Under the pieces are notes generated by a model. That model saw only the letters and a list, made by a program, of their open reading frames with translations. It was not told where the DNA came from and made no database searches. Positions 39,660 through 48,306 of a stretch of 61,586 nt of DNA are shown piece after piece. This stretch comes from Streptosporangiaceae bacterium. GTDB lineage: Bacteria; Actinomycetota; Actinomycetes; Streptosporangiales; Streptosporangiaceae. Location of the stretch: contig JAICYD010000026.1 in the NCBI GenBank assembly GCA_025934375.1, positions 1 to 61,586 of the forward strand, in the 5' to 3' direction. The position numbers and the translations under genes were made by a program. Numbering within the stretch: position 1 is the first letter of the stretch; each line of letters starts with the position of its first letter.

Positions 39660-41983
39660 GCGAGGACAAGGCCACGCCGGCCCCCGAGGCGGAGCCAGTC
39701 CAGGGGGCCAGGCCGGTTGCCGATCAGCCGCCCTCTGCCGAGAAGTCAGAACGCGAGAAGTCACCTGCCGGGGAGAATCCGTCCGCGGGCATGTCTGGCC
39801 GTTCCCCAGGGCTAGAAGAAGAGGCGGAGGCACAAGTAGGGGACCAGCTGGCGGGCGCTGTCAACGGATGGACGTCAGGCGCCAGTCATGTCACCATCAA
39901 CGGCTCGGTCAACATGATGGGCGGCACGATCGGTGCTGCCATCGGCGGCTGGACACGCGCAGACGGAAGCGTGCGGATGGCGCGTACCGGCCGGATCCCA
40001 GACGAGGAGATCAGTTACCTCTGCGGGCCCTTTGCTGAGCCACCAGAATTCTGGGCGGCCGCCGAGGCTCTGGAACACGACCACATCGTCGTCCTCGTCG
40101 GGACGGGCGGCACCGGTAAGCGAACCAGCGCGATCCGACTGCTTCGGGAGGTGCTCCCCGGGCCGCTGGAAGTCGTCTCTCCCACCAGCACCCTAGAAAA
40201 CCTGGCAGAGTACGAATTCGAGGAAGGCCACGGGTATCTCCTCGAGGGCTGGCAGGACGCTCAGCGGGCCAGCACGGCTGGCGACTTCATGTGGCGGGTG
40301 CTCAGCGATCACGTCGAGGATCGCAAGGCTCGCCTCGTGATCACTGCGACCACGACTTCGGTCGTGGCGAAAGGCGTGTCCTCGGTGCGAGCCTTCGCCT
40401 GGAAGGCACCCTCGGTACCACAAGTGCTAGCCGCCTACCTGGCGGGCACTGACGCCCAGGACATCATCGGCCAGTTGGCGGAGAGACTTCCTGCTACCGA
40501 CTACTACGAGATCGGCCAGGTCGCATCAGTTGGGCGCAGGCTCGCGGACGGGGCAGAGGTCCAGGCGATCCTGGATGAGCTGTCCGAGGACCCGGCGAGG
40601 TTTACCCGTGACTGGCTCTCGGCGGAAGCTCGTACTGAGCAGGATCTCCTCGTGGTCGTCGCCCTTGCCTTCGCGGTTGGGCAAACCCAGCGCATCTTCG
40701 ATGTAATGCTCAAGCGACTGGAGAGCACACTGCAGGCGGTCGGCATGCTGCCCGGTTCCGAGCAGGCGGGTGCCGACAAGGACAAGGGCAAGGATGAGAC
40801 TCCTCGAGACGCTAGTGGCGATCCGCGCTCGGGGCTGCTAAAAGCCCGGATCAACCGCAACCACAAGGAAGGGCTCCTCCGCCGGGAGAGCGTGACCGAG
40901 GGCGGGGTGAGCTGGGAGGTTGTCAGCTTCCGCGGGGAAGCCTCGCACCGGGAGGCCCTCGCGGGGCTATGGCATGACTTCGACATGACGTTCTGGATTC
41001 CGGTGCGGGAGTGGCTGTCGGAGCTCATCGCAGACACGACCGTCACTTCTCGTCGGGATGCCGCCATCCAGGTCTCGGTGGCGCATGGCCTGGCACTGCT
41101 CGCCCCTAGAGCGCTCGCCGAGGTAGAGGAGTCTTATCTGAATCCATGGGCAGCCGGAGAGCGTGGGTGGGCAGGCCAGCAGGCGGCGATGTATGCGCTG
41201 TGGTGGATGTCCCTGGACGACTCCCTTGCCCCCATTGCCTTGCGCATTGCGACCAACTGGGCGAACGCCGGTGACCCGGTGCGCCAGTGGACGGCCGCGT
41301 TCGCCCTGAGCGGCCAGCTAGGCGCTGTTTATCCTATTGAGGCGGCTCGCCGGCTCTTGCACCTGATTGGCCAGTGGAAAGACATTCCCACCGAGGCGAT
41401 CGTCGCTATGGGCAACCTCTTCGCGATCCTCACCAGGCAAGGGGACGGCGACGACGCCTATCAGATCCTAGAGTTGCTCCGGGACCAACTGCGCCCTGCC
41501 GGTCCGGTCGGCCAAGACAAGGACAACAAGCTGGGGCGGCCACCGCGCAGCTGGCGCGATGATCGCCGGAACCGGGAACGGGCGATGCTGTCCATCCTCC
41601 GTGTCCTGGGCTGCACGGATCCGGTCACAAGGCAGCCTGCGGTCGTTTCGTTCCTGCAGTCCAGGCCCGAGCAGTTGCCACTGGTGGCGGAATTGTGGGC
41701 CGAGGTCCTGCGCAGCCGCCCGTACCGGCGCCGTGCCCTCGTAACGCTACTCGAGGCCGTCCGTGGGTTCAAATACGCCAGCGATGACCCCGAGGGCGCG
41801 GCGCGCTCTCTCGGGGATGCCCTGAGCGCCGCACTTCCCATCGTCGAGCATCAGCCTTTGATGACTGATTTCGCCAACGTTCACAAGCACTCCAAGCGCC
41901 CGCAAGCGGAGACTGCGGGCGCTGTTCAGGCATTGCTGAACGCGATTGAACACCTTAAGTCAACCCAGAGAGCAGCCACATGA
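39656..41983 (+). CDS. STAND-like P-loop NTPase with N-terminal INGSVN motif
   Basis: 775 residues from a GTG overlapping the BTAD stop. Residues 1-76 are a disordered charged linker. Residues 77-97 (SHVTINGSVNMMGGTIGAAIG) match the BTAD protein tail. An NTPase core follows: Walker A GTGGTGKRT (149-157, Lys155), a Walker B-like strand GYLLEGWQD (about 193-201) and a sensor strand RLVITATTT. After a winged-helix-like region, residues about 420-770 are all-helical, possibly HEAT/TPR-like. The layout (short motif, NTPase, helical sensor) resembles bacterial NLR-like proteins. No transmembrane segment. The ATG of the SPFH gene overlaps its stop. Family and substrate are not recognised; signalling or defence is inferred. 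Confidence 0.85.
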   Translation: MSEDKATPAPEAEPVQGARPVADQPPSAEKSEREKSPAGENPSAGMSGRSPGLEEEAEAQVGDQLAGAVNGWTSGASHVTINGSVNMMGGTIGAAIGGWTRADGSVRMARTGRIPDEEISYLCGPFAEPPEFWAAAEALEHDHIVVLVGTGGTGKRTSAIRLLREVLPGPLEVVSPTSTLENLAEYEFEEGHGYLLEGWQDAQRASTAGDFMWRVLSDHVEDRKARLVITATTTSVVAKGVSSVRAFAWKAPSVPQVLAAYLAGTDAQDIIGQLAERLPATDYYEIGQVASVGRRLADGAEVQAILDELSEDPARFTRDWLSAEARTEQDLLVVVALAFAVGQTQRIFDVMLKRLESTLQAVGMLPGSEQAGADKDKGKDETPRDASGDPRSGLLKARINRNHKEGLLRRESVTEGGVSWEVVSFRGEASHREALAGLWHDFDMTFWIPVREWLSELIADTTVTSRRDAAIQVSVAHGLALLAPRALAEVEESYLNPWAAGERGWAGQQAAMYALWWMSLDDSLAPIALRIATNWANAGDPVRQWTAAFALSGQLGAVYPIEAARRLLHLIGQWKDIPTEAIVAMGNLFAILTRQGDGDDAYQILELLRDQLRPAGPVGQDKDNKLGRPPRSWRDDRRNRERAMLSILRVLGCTDPVTRQPAVVSFLQSRPEQLPLVAELWAEVLRSRPYRRRALVTLLEAVRGFKYASDDPEGAARSLGDALSAALPIVEHQPLMTDFANVHKHSKRPQAETAGAVQALLNAIEHLKSTQRAAT

Positions 41984-43413
41984 ACAACGAATTCGGCTGG
42001 TTTGGCTCGGCCGGCGCTGAGTCACCCGGGAAACCCCCGAATGCACTGTCGCCTGAGCGGTCTTCCTCGCGCGAGCGATCCGGGTCGTCTCAGCGGTCCC
42101 CGTCGCCCGAGGCTCCTAACCGGCACGGTAATGCACGACAGGGCAGGCTGAGGCAGGACTGGCGTGTTCCCGCGCCTTCGGCCGCGCGCCCGCTTGACAC
42201 TGTTTCTCGCGAGAGTGCGCCTCACGGACGCCGTAAGGAGGCTGGTACACCCGCCATGGCCGCAGGCAGCACATACCCGATCGTCGCCCAGCATGAGCTG
42301 GAAGAGCCGGCTAGGCAGGGACGGCTGAAACTCAGTAAGCGACGTGACAGAAGCGAGATCCCGAAGATCAAGCCCCATGAAGTCCTCGTATGGCGGGTCG
42401 GCGGTCGGTACATCGCGGATCCGCGGCAGTTGCGGGAATCCGACGACATCGTGGTGCGCGCCTCCAGCGTGAGCGTAGTCAGCGTCCGGCCAGACACTGA
42501 GGTGCAGGTATCGTTCCGGATCGACTCCAAGGACGCGTCCGAGTTCACGGTCAAAGTGACCTTCATCTGCTCGGTAACGGATCCGCTTGTGGTGGTGCAG
42601 AACGGTCAAGTCAGCGCGTCAGAGGCGCTCATGGCCCACCTCAGGCACTATCACGACCTCTTCGAAATCGGCTTGAAGTACACGACCACGGAAATAAACG
42701 AAGTTCGCGCTGAGATGGCCGCGAATGTCCGGGCGTACATGGCGCGACGACCGTTGAAGATCCTGGGGATGGAGATCGACCCCAGCGTCACGGTGCAGGT
42801 AGAAACTCCGTCGGTTATGGCCAATCTCGAGGACATCAAGCGCGGGCACATGATCGAGCTGCGGAAGCAACGCGGTGAAGCGATCTTGGACGCCGAGCGG
42901 CAGGAACATTTGCTCGACAAGGCTGACAAGGTGACCCAGCGCGTCGGGGACGATCCGGCGGCGGCGCTCGCCATCGGCTACGTCGACGGCGGGATCTCGA
43001 GCCATGACCTCGCGGAGCGACTCCAGCAAAGAGAGGCCGAGTTCGAACAACGCAGGCAGGCAGAGGAGTTGGCGCGGCAGACGCGGGAGTGGACAGTCGC
43101 GGATCGCGATGCTCAGTGGACCCGCGACGACAGGCGAGAAGAGGTCACGTGGACTCGCCATGAGATCGAGGAGAAACGCAAGGAAGAGCGAGACTGGCGG
43201 GGGCGGCAACTAGAGGCGGACGTCGAGTTGCTGAAGGTGCTTGGCGCGAACGGGCACCTTGACAACTACTACGCCGACATTGACGGCTTGATGCGGAAGA
43301 TCCGCGGCGATGCGGCCGAGACTGCGGTGACGACTGGGGATCACGCCGAGCTGACTGACGGGGATAAGAGGCAGCCCGAGTCGCCCGATGCAAAGGATGG
43401 CAATGTCAACTGA
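41980..43413 (+). CDS. SPFH/band-7-like coiled-coil protein
   Basis: 477 residues; ATGA overlap with the NTPase gene. The first 105 residues are Ser/Arg/Pro-rich and probably disordered. Residues about 130-290 read like an SPFH (stomatin/prohibitin) domain: SSVSVVSVRPDTEVQVSFRI, KVTFICSVTDP, a helix with HLRHYHDLFEIGLKYTTTEINEVRAEMAANVRAYM, and LKILGMEIDPSVTVQVETP. A long charged coiled coil follows (290-430). No membrane helix is visible, so it may sit on membranes through the DUF4407 partner encoded next. SPFH proteins form membrane scaffolds. The band-7 call rests on pattern recognition only. Confidence 0.7.
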   Translation: MNNEFGWFGSAGAESPGKPPNALSPERSSSRERSGSSQRSPSPEAPNRHGNARQGRLRQDWRVPAPSAARPLDTVSRESAPHGRRKEAGTPAMAAGSTYPIVAQHELEEPARQGRLKLSKRRDRSEIPKIKPHEVLVWRVGGRYIADPRQLRESDDIVVRASSVSVVSVRPDTEVQVSFRIDSKDASEFTVKVTFICSVTDPLVVVQNGQVSASEALMAHLRHYHDLFEIGLKYTTTEINEVRAEMAANVRAYMARRPLKILGMEIDPSVTVQVETPSVMANLEDIKRGHMIELRKQRGEAILDAERQEHLLDKADKVTQRVGDDPAAALAIGYVDGGISSHDLAERLQQREAEFEQRRQAEELARQTREWTVADRDAQWTRDDRREEVTWTRHEIEEKRKEERDWRGRQLEADVELLKVLGANGHLDNYYADIDGLMRKIRGDAAETAVTTGDHAELTDGDKRQPESPDAKDGNVN

Positions 43414-44776
43414 CCAGCTCAGGAATGCGCCGTCTACCCTTCCTATGCAAGCCGTGCCCACGTCGGCCGCCGATAGCGCCAACTTCCCGGCCGGGACATA
43501 CCGCCCGGCCCGCCCGGCCTGGGGACCGGGGCGGTGGTTCCGGGCCTGCGCGGGGATCGAGGAAGACGTCATGGATTGGGCGCCGAGCGAGCGGCTCAAG
43601 TACGCCGGCGTCGGAATCATCGTCTTGAACACCGGCTGCCTGGCTGCCTTCGCCATGTTCACCGCGCTCGGTAAGGTCATCTCCGCGCCCGCTGCCGCTC
43701 TCATCCCGGTCTCCTTGATATGGGGTTGGATGATCTTCAGCGTCGACCGGTGGCTGATCACTAGTACGCACGGCATGCGCGGGACGAACCGGGTGCTCGT
43801 CTTCATCCCGCGCATCGTGCTGGCAATCCTGCTTGCCTTCACCATCGCCGAGCCGTTGACACTGCGTATCTTCCAGAATTCGCTGAACACTCAGGTAGCC
43901 ACGACCCGGACCGCCAGGCTGGATACCTATGAGAGCCTGTTGCAGACCTGTAATCCAGTGTCCGGGAAGTGGGTCGCCGGGTCAGCCTGCGTTGGCAATC
44001 ACCTCGCGGTGGCGGATTCCCCGTACGCGATGCAGCAAAAGCTCGCGACCGCCAAACAGCAGGTCGCCGATCTCAAGCCGATCGTCGCCAACGACATGGC
44101 ACAATTGCGCAATCTGCAAACCACGATGACGGATGAGTGCGCTGGCACATCCGGCCCGGGCCTCACCGGGCACGCGGGATATGGCCCGATGTGCAAGGCC
44201 GACAAGAACGCCATCGACTCCTACGGCCGCCAGAGCGACGTAACCGGTAAGCAGGCGCAGCTCACGGCCGCCCAGAACACCGTGGCCGCGCTGATCCCGC
44301 AGGTCGCCGCCGCGCAGCAGGCCTATGCCACGCAGCTTCAAAAGGCGATCAAGACGGCTGTCACCGTGAAGCAGCGAGATCTTGGGCAGATTGGGATCAT
44401 CGATGAATGGACGGCCCTGGAGCAACTGTCCAGCCAGAGCGCGTTCGTGTTCTTCGGGCACTGGCTGCTCGTCCTGGTACTCATGGCGTTGGATTGCCTG
44501 CCTGTCCTGGTCAAGCTGATGGGCGGCAGCTCGGCCTATGACCAACTGCTGGCTGACCAGATAGCCAGCGATGAGCGCGTGCACGCGATCGACCTGCGCT
44601 TGCGGGAGGAGATGGCGACCGTGGACAAGGAGGTTGAGATCTACCTCCTTGAGATGCGCAAGCGCGAGCGGAAGCAAAACGAGGACCGTGCCGAACGCGT
44701 ACGCAACGCCCAAGGGGATACCGACGGACTCGATGACGTGCGCATACTGGCCGCCAAGTGGCGACGCGAGGGATAG
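43403..44776 (+). CDS. DUF4407 family membrane protein
   Basis: 457 residues from the ATG at 43403 (AAGG 7 nt upstream); ATGs at 43388 and 43397 are alternatives. The gene overlaps the SPFH gene. The DUF4407 signature is clear: ACAGIEEDVMDWAPSERLKYAGVGIIVLNT, then WGWMIFSVDRWLITST. Three membrane helices lie in the first 150 residues. A large extracytoplasmic coiled-coil loop of about 200 residues with several Cys follows, then a fourth helix (FGHWLLVLVLMALDCLPVLVKLM) and a cytoplasmic coiled tail of about 90 residues. The family has no established function. It is the last gene of the operon and probably anchors the SPFH/NTPase complex at the membrane. Confidence 0.92.
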   Translation: MSTDQLRNAPSTLPMQAVPTSAADSANFPAGTYRPARPAWGPGRWFRACAGIEEDVMDWAPSERLKYAGVGIIVLNTGCLAAFAMFTALGKVISAPAAALIPVSLIWGWMIFSVDRWLITSTHGMRGTNRVLVFIPRIVLAILLAFTIAEPLTLRIFQNSLNTQVATTRTARLDTYESLLQTCNPVSGKWVAGSACVGNHLAVADSPYAMQQKLATAKQQVADLKPIVANDMAQLRNLQTTMTDECAGTSGPGLTGHAGYGPMCKADKNAIDSYGRQSDVTGKQAQLTAAQNTVAALIPQVAAAQQAYATQLQKAIKTAVTVKQRDLGQIGIIDEWTALEQLSSQSAFVFFGHWLLVLVLMALDCLPVLVKLMGGSSAYDQLLADQIASDERVHAIDLRLREEMATVDKEVEIYLLEMRKRERKQNEDRAERVRNAQGDTDGLDDVRILAAKWRREG

Positions 44777-44788
44777 GGATGCCGCCCG

Positions 44789-45592
44789 CTAGCTCGTCAG
44801 GGGCCGGCGACCGCCGTATATCACGTAGTCGAGTTCCTTCCAGTACACGTCCACGCCCTCGAAGCCGGCCGCGCGCAAGTACGCGACCTGCGGCTCCAGC
44901 GGGATCATGTAGCGCACGTGGTTCTCATAGCGAAGCTGCTCCTCGGCCGAGCGATGGCTGCGCTTATGCGCGGCGGACGGGTCCCGGCGGTCCTCCGCGC
45001 GGTGCCAGGCTTCCTCGATGACCGGATCGCCGGCGGCCACCGGGTCATAGTTGAGGAACCAGCCGCCGGGAACCAGGTGCGCGCGGATCTCGCCGAACAG
45101 CTCCTGCTTGCGCGCATCGGTCACGTGATGCACCGCCAGCGACGTGATCACCGCGTCGACCTGGGCGGGGATCACCGCGGGCCATGCGCCGCCGTGGGCT
45201 AGGTCGAACTCGACGTACTCGTACCGGCCCGCATACGGCTCCAGTTCGATCGCGCCCTGGGCCATCATCTGGGGGGAGTAGTCGGCCAGGATCGCCCGGG
45301 CGGCCGGGTAGTGGTCCATGATCGTACGGGCCGCCGCGCCGGTGCCGGCCCCCAGGTCGACGAACGTGAACGCCTCGTCCGCGGCGAACGGCAAGAGCTC
45401 AGCCATCAAGACCCGGTGCGCGCCACGGCGCCGCTCCCGGTCATCCCGGGTCGACTTCCAGAACGTGACGCCGATCTCGCTCTTCCAGATGGCGTCGTTG
45501 GTGTCCTGGCCAGGTCTGGCGTCGGGGCCGGGGCCAGCATCTGAGCCAGCACCGCGGCTGGCGTGATCGTGACTGTGCGCGTGCTCTGGCAT
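44789..45592 (-). CDS. Class I SAM-dependent methyltransferase
   Basis: 267 residues from the ATG at 45592, 10 bp after the stop of the upstream gene; the longer open frame is rejected because it runs antisense-like through that gene. The N-terminus has a His-rich HAHSHDH segment. The Rossmann motif FVDLGAGTGAAARTIMDHYP, the acidic loop ILADYS, and ITSLAVHHVTDARKQELFGEI...PGGWFLNYDPVA identify a small-molecule methyltransferase of the Methyltransf_25/12 type. The substrate is unknown. It is convergent with the DUF4407 gene (12 bp apart) and is probably not part of that operon. Confidence 0.9.
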   Translation of the reverse strand: MPEHAHSHDHASRGAGSDAGPGPDARPGQDTNDAIWKSEIGVTFWKSTRDDRERRRGAHRVLMAELLPFAADEAFTFVDLGAGTGAAARTIMDHYPAARAILADYSPQMMAQGAIELEPYAGRYEYVEFDLAHGGAWPAVIPAQVDAVITSLAVHHVTDARKQELFGEIRAHLVPGGWFLNYDPVAAGDPVIEEAWHRAEDRRDPSAAHKRSHRSAEEQLRYENHVRYMIPLEPQVAYLRAAGFEGVDVYWKELDYVIYGGRRPLTS

Positions 45593-45602
45593 GCACGCGA
45601 TG

Positions 45603-46793
45603 CTATGCCGGCGTCGGCGCTGATGGAACGGTTGTCGCGTCCGCTGTCGGCGGACTGATGGCGGCCGGCGCCGCCTTCGCCGCGCCCGCCTCCAGGTTTC
45701 TCCGGTACCGCGGCATCGCGACGCCCGTCCGCTCCAGGTTGCTGCGCAGCCGGCCGCCGCGCAGCGCGGCCCGAATCCCTCGGCCGGGCGGGGCCGGCGG
45801 CGTGGGGAGCCAGGTGACGCTCCATGCCTTGGCGTCGGCCCGGGCCGCCACCCACACCTCGGCGCCGACGCCGCTGACCGCCTTGCCAACCGCCGACTGC
45901 AGCCCGGCTCCGGTCAAGCCGACCGCGCCCGCGATCCACAGCACGCTCGTCACCACCTGGGTGGCTCCGTGCAGGTTCGCGACCACCAGGTACAAGACGC
46001 CGCCGATCAGCAGCAGGATGAGCGTGACTAGCCACCAGAACCGGCGCAAGACCGACACGGTCACCACGCGGGCCGCCCGCACCACCGCCTTGCCCGCCTG
46101 GACCCAGGCGTTCATCGATGGCGCGCCGCTGGTCTGCGGGTCGCCGACGAGCACCGAGTGCCAGGCCATCGCCTGGATGCGCAGTGCCTTGAGGATCGCG
46201 TCGGCCTGGCCGTGCCGCCATCCCTGGGTGATGGTCTTCGCGTTCACCTCGATCCAGTCCTGCCAGTTCTCCAGGGACTGGCCGAGCACCGTGGCCGCCG
46301 CCGGATCGGGGATCGCGGTGCCCGCCGAGGCGAGCCACGTCTTCAGCGCGGCGACCTGCGAGCGCTGGAACATCGCCATGAGCGACGCAGGCCCGCCCGC
46401 CACCGACGGCAGCCAGGACGTGTCACTGAGCGCCAGGCCGAGCTGGTAAGCGGCGATCTGCTGGTCATCGGCGACCAGCTTGTCCAAGATGCCCAGGTGC
46501 AGTTCCATCAGCGCGGCCCGGTACGCGACCGGGTCCATGGGGTCCGCCAGCACCGCCGCCATCACGTCATCAGCGGACACTCCCGGCGTGGCTGCCTGGA
46601 GCAGGTCCGCGAGGTCCGCGAGGGCCAGCGCCCGCTTGTGGCCCAGGTCCAGGTCGGCGACCAGGGGCAGCTGGGTATCCGGGTTGTAGGGCGCGCTGAC
46701 CTGCTTGGTCGCGTCGACCTTGGCTACATCGAGCCGTCGCTCGTCAAAGAGCGACGCCATCACCCAGCCCAGCGAAAAGGCAGGAGCCGCCAC
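45603..46793 (-). CDS. Predicted membrane protein, unknown family
   Basis: Start placed at GTG 46793 (GGGGGA 5 nt upstream), giving 396 residues; ATG 46760 is an alternative. A helical soluble N-terminal domain of about 230 residues (DLDLGHKRALALADLADLLQAA...; WQDWIEVNAKTITQGWRHGQADAILKAL) is followed by two adjacent membrane helices (VTVSVLRRFWWLVTLILLLIGGVLYLVV and VVTSVLWIAGAVGLTGAGL). A cytoplasmic basic/Pro-rich tail ends the protein. I do not recognise the family. It lies upstream of the methyltransferase gene, probably in one transcript, and next to a DUF397 gene on the same strand. Confidence 0.75.
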   Translation of the reverse strand: MAAPAFSLGWVMASLFDERRLDVAKVDATKQVSAPYNPDTQLPLVADLDLGHKRALALADLADLLQAATPGVSADDVMAAVLADPMDPVAYRAALMELHLGILDKLVADDQQIAAYQLGLALSDTSWLPSVAGGPASLMAMFQRSQVAALKTWLASAGTAIPDPAAATVLGQSLENWQDWIEVNAKTITQGWRHGQADAILKALRIQAMAWHSVLVGDPQTSGAPSMNAWVQAGKAVVRAARVVTVSVLRRFWWLVTLILLLIGGVLYLVVANLHGATQVVTSVLWIAGAVGLTGAGLQSAVGKAVSGVGAEVWVAARADAKAWSVTWLPTPPAPPGRGIRAALRGGRLRSNLERTGVAMPRYRRNLEAGAAKAAPAAISPPTADATTVPSAPTPA

Positions 46794-46949
46794 AGTTGTC
46801 CCCCATGGATTGTCCCATTCGCCGCAAATGTCGGCTGATTGTGGCAGCCAGGAACCGAGGGTGTCAACGATGTCGGGCGAACTGCCCGACGCAGGGCGAG
46901 AACGCGGGTGGAAGAGCACCCTGCCCTTCCACCCTCAGCGGCTGCTTGC

Positions 46950-47201
46950 CTACCGGCCGCGCCGCTTACGGTCGAACTCTCCGAGGTGCACCCCGCCGAT
47001 GAACGCGTCCCACTCCGCCAGGGTGAAACTCAGCACCGCGCCGCGCGGGTCCTTGGAGTCCCGGACGCGGATGGTTTCCTCGGCGAGGCCGCAGACCTCC
47101 ACGCAACTGCCGTTATGCGTGCTTAGCGAGCTCTTCATCCAGCCTGGGTATGAGCTGCCGTCCGTGAGGTACTTCGAGTCCTTGCTAATGAAAAGTCGCA
47201 T
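46950..47201 (-). CDS. DUF397 domain protein (2)
   Basis: 83 residues from the ATG at 47201 (GGGG site 4 nt upstream). The DUF397 pattern is clear: WMKSSLSTHNGSCVEVC...IRVRDSKDPRGAVLSFTLAEWDAFIGGVHLGEFD. It lies 108 bp downstream of an XRE/DUF5753 gene on the same strand, the usual partner arrangement. Confidence 0.95.
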   Translation of the reverse strand: MRLFISKDSKYLTDGSSYPGWMKSSLSTHNGSCVEVCGLAEETIRVRDSKDPRGAVLSFTLAEWDAFIGGVHLGEFDRKRRGR

Positions 47202-47309
47202 GATTCCCCGTCCCATAGTGGGGGCACGTCTCGCGTGCCATTGGCGTGGTCGCAAATCCCATTGCCGGGAAAGGGGGGTCAGCGAGCGTTATTGTAGCGA
47301 AGATCGCGG

Positions 47310-48191
47310 CTAGTAGCGAACTTGTGCGATGTTGGCCATCAAGTGCCGCGACTCGCCGGGCGACAATGACGCATCGGTCAGGGCATTGTGCACCAACCTG
47401 TACAAGTAGGTGTCATCCTCCCCCTCGATGTACAGTTCGGTCCGCAGGCTCTCGGTGCTTACGATGTCGCCGAGTCCGGCGGGTCCCGGGGCATCACGGC
47501 AACTAAAGCTCATGACCTGAAACGAGCTGCCCACGGCCAGAGACACATTCCGGTTCAGCGGCAGGACCCGAATTTCCACGTTGGGTCGCTCGCATATCCG
47601 GGCCAGGTGCTCCAGCTGAGCCCTCATGACCGGCGAGCCGCCGATGTTTCGCAGCAGAGCCGACTCATCAATGATCGCCGACAGGTGCAGCACGGGCTCG
47701 CGTGCCAGCCTCGCCTGCCGCGTCATCCTGATCTTGACCATATGCTCGACCTCGCTTGGCGATACCGGGATCACGCGCTGGTACCCGAGGCTGATCTGGC
47801 GGGCGTACTCCTCAGTCTGGAGCAGGCCGGGGATTACTTCAAAATGGCAGCTGAGAATCGATGCCGCCTCCGCCTCGAGCCCGATGAACTCGGAGTACTC
47901 GGGCGCCAGGACGTGGGCGTAATCCTCCCACCATCCTTGCTGGACGGCGTCCTCGGCGAAGCTGAGCAACTGTCGTCTCAATGGCTCGGCCACCCGGTAG
48001 TAGTCGATCAGCTTCTCGACTTCATCGGGCGGGATGCTCTCGCGCCCAGACTCGGCCCGGCTGATCTTCGTGGGGGACCAGCCGATATCCCGGGCGACTT
48101 CCATTCCAGTCCGCCTGCCGCGCAACCGGCGTAGCTCAGCCGCTAGGCGACGCCGCCGGACTGTCGGGCTCCCTGGTGAACTCATTCTCAT
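47310..48191 (-). CDS. XRE family regulator with DUF5753 domain (3)
   Basis: 293 residues. The HTH (LAAELRRLRGRRTGMEVARDIGWSPTKISRAESGRE) precedes DUF5753 (WWEDYAHVLAPEYSEFIGLEAEAASILSCHFEVIPGLLQTEEYA ... FQVMSFSC). It pairs with DUF397 protein (2) downstream. With XRE (1), XRE (2) and DUF397 (1) it brackets the BTAD-NTPase-SPFH-DUF4407 operon. Its own N-terminal HTH differs in recognition-helix sequence from the other two, so they probably bind different operators. Confidence 0.94.
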   Translation of the reverse strand: MRMSSPGSPTVRRRRLAAELRRLRGRRTGMEVARDIGWSPTKISRAESGRESIPPDEVEKLIDYYRVAEPLRRQLLSFAEDAVQQGWWEDYAHVLAPEYSEFIGLEAEAASILSCHFEVIPGLLQTEEYARQISLGYQRVIPVSPSEVEHMVKIRMTRQARLAREPVLHLSAIIDESALLRNIGGSPVMRAQLEHLARICERPNVEIRVLPLNRNVSLAVGSSFQVMSFSCRDAPGPAGLGDIVSTESLRTELYIEGEDDTYLYRLVHNALTDASLSPGESRHLMANIAQVRY

Positions 48192-48306
48192 CCGAACCTG
48201 ATGCTGAGGCTATGCACGGGAACAGTGTGGCACGTTTGGCCCGAGCGGGATTCTATCGGGCGTAGCCTAAAAATCACAAAATCTTGACCACGCCACCAGC
48301 CTCCGC

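Noticed and set aside
36000..48300. Integrase, transposase or att sites bounding the accessory region
   Set aside because: No recombinase-like protein, tRNA end or long terminal repeat was found; lateral transfer is suggested only by content and composition.
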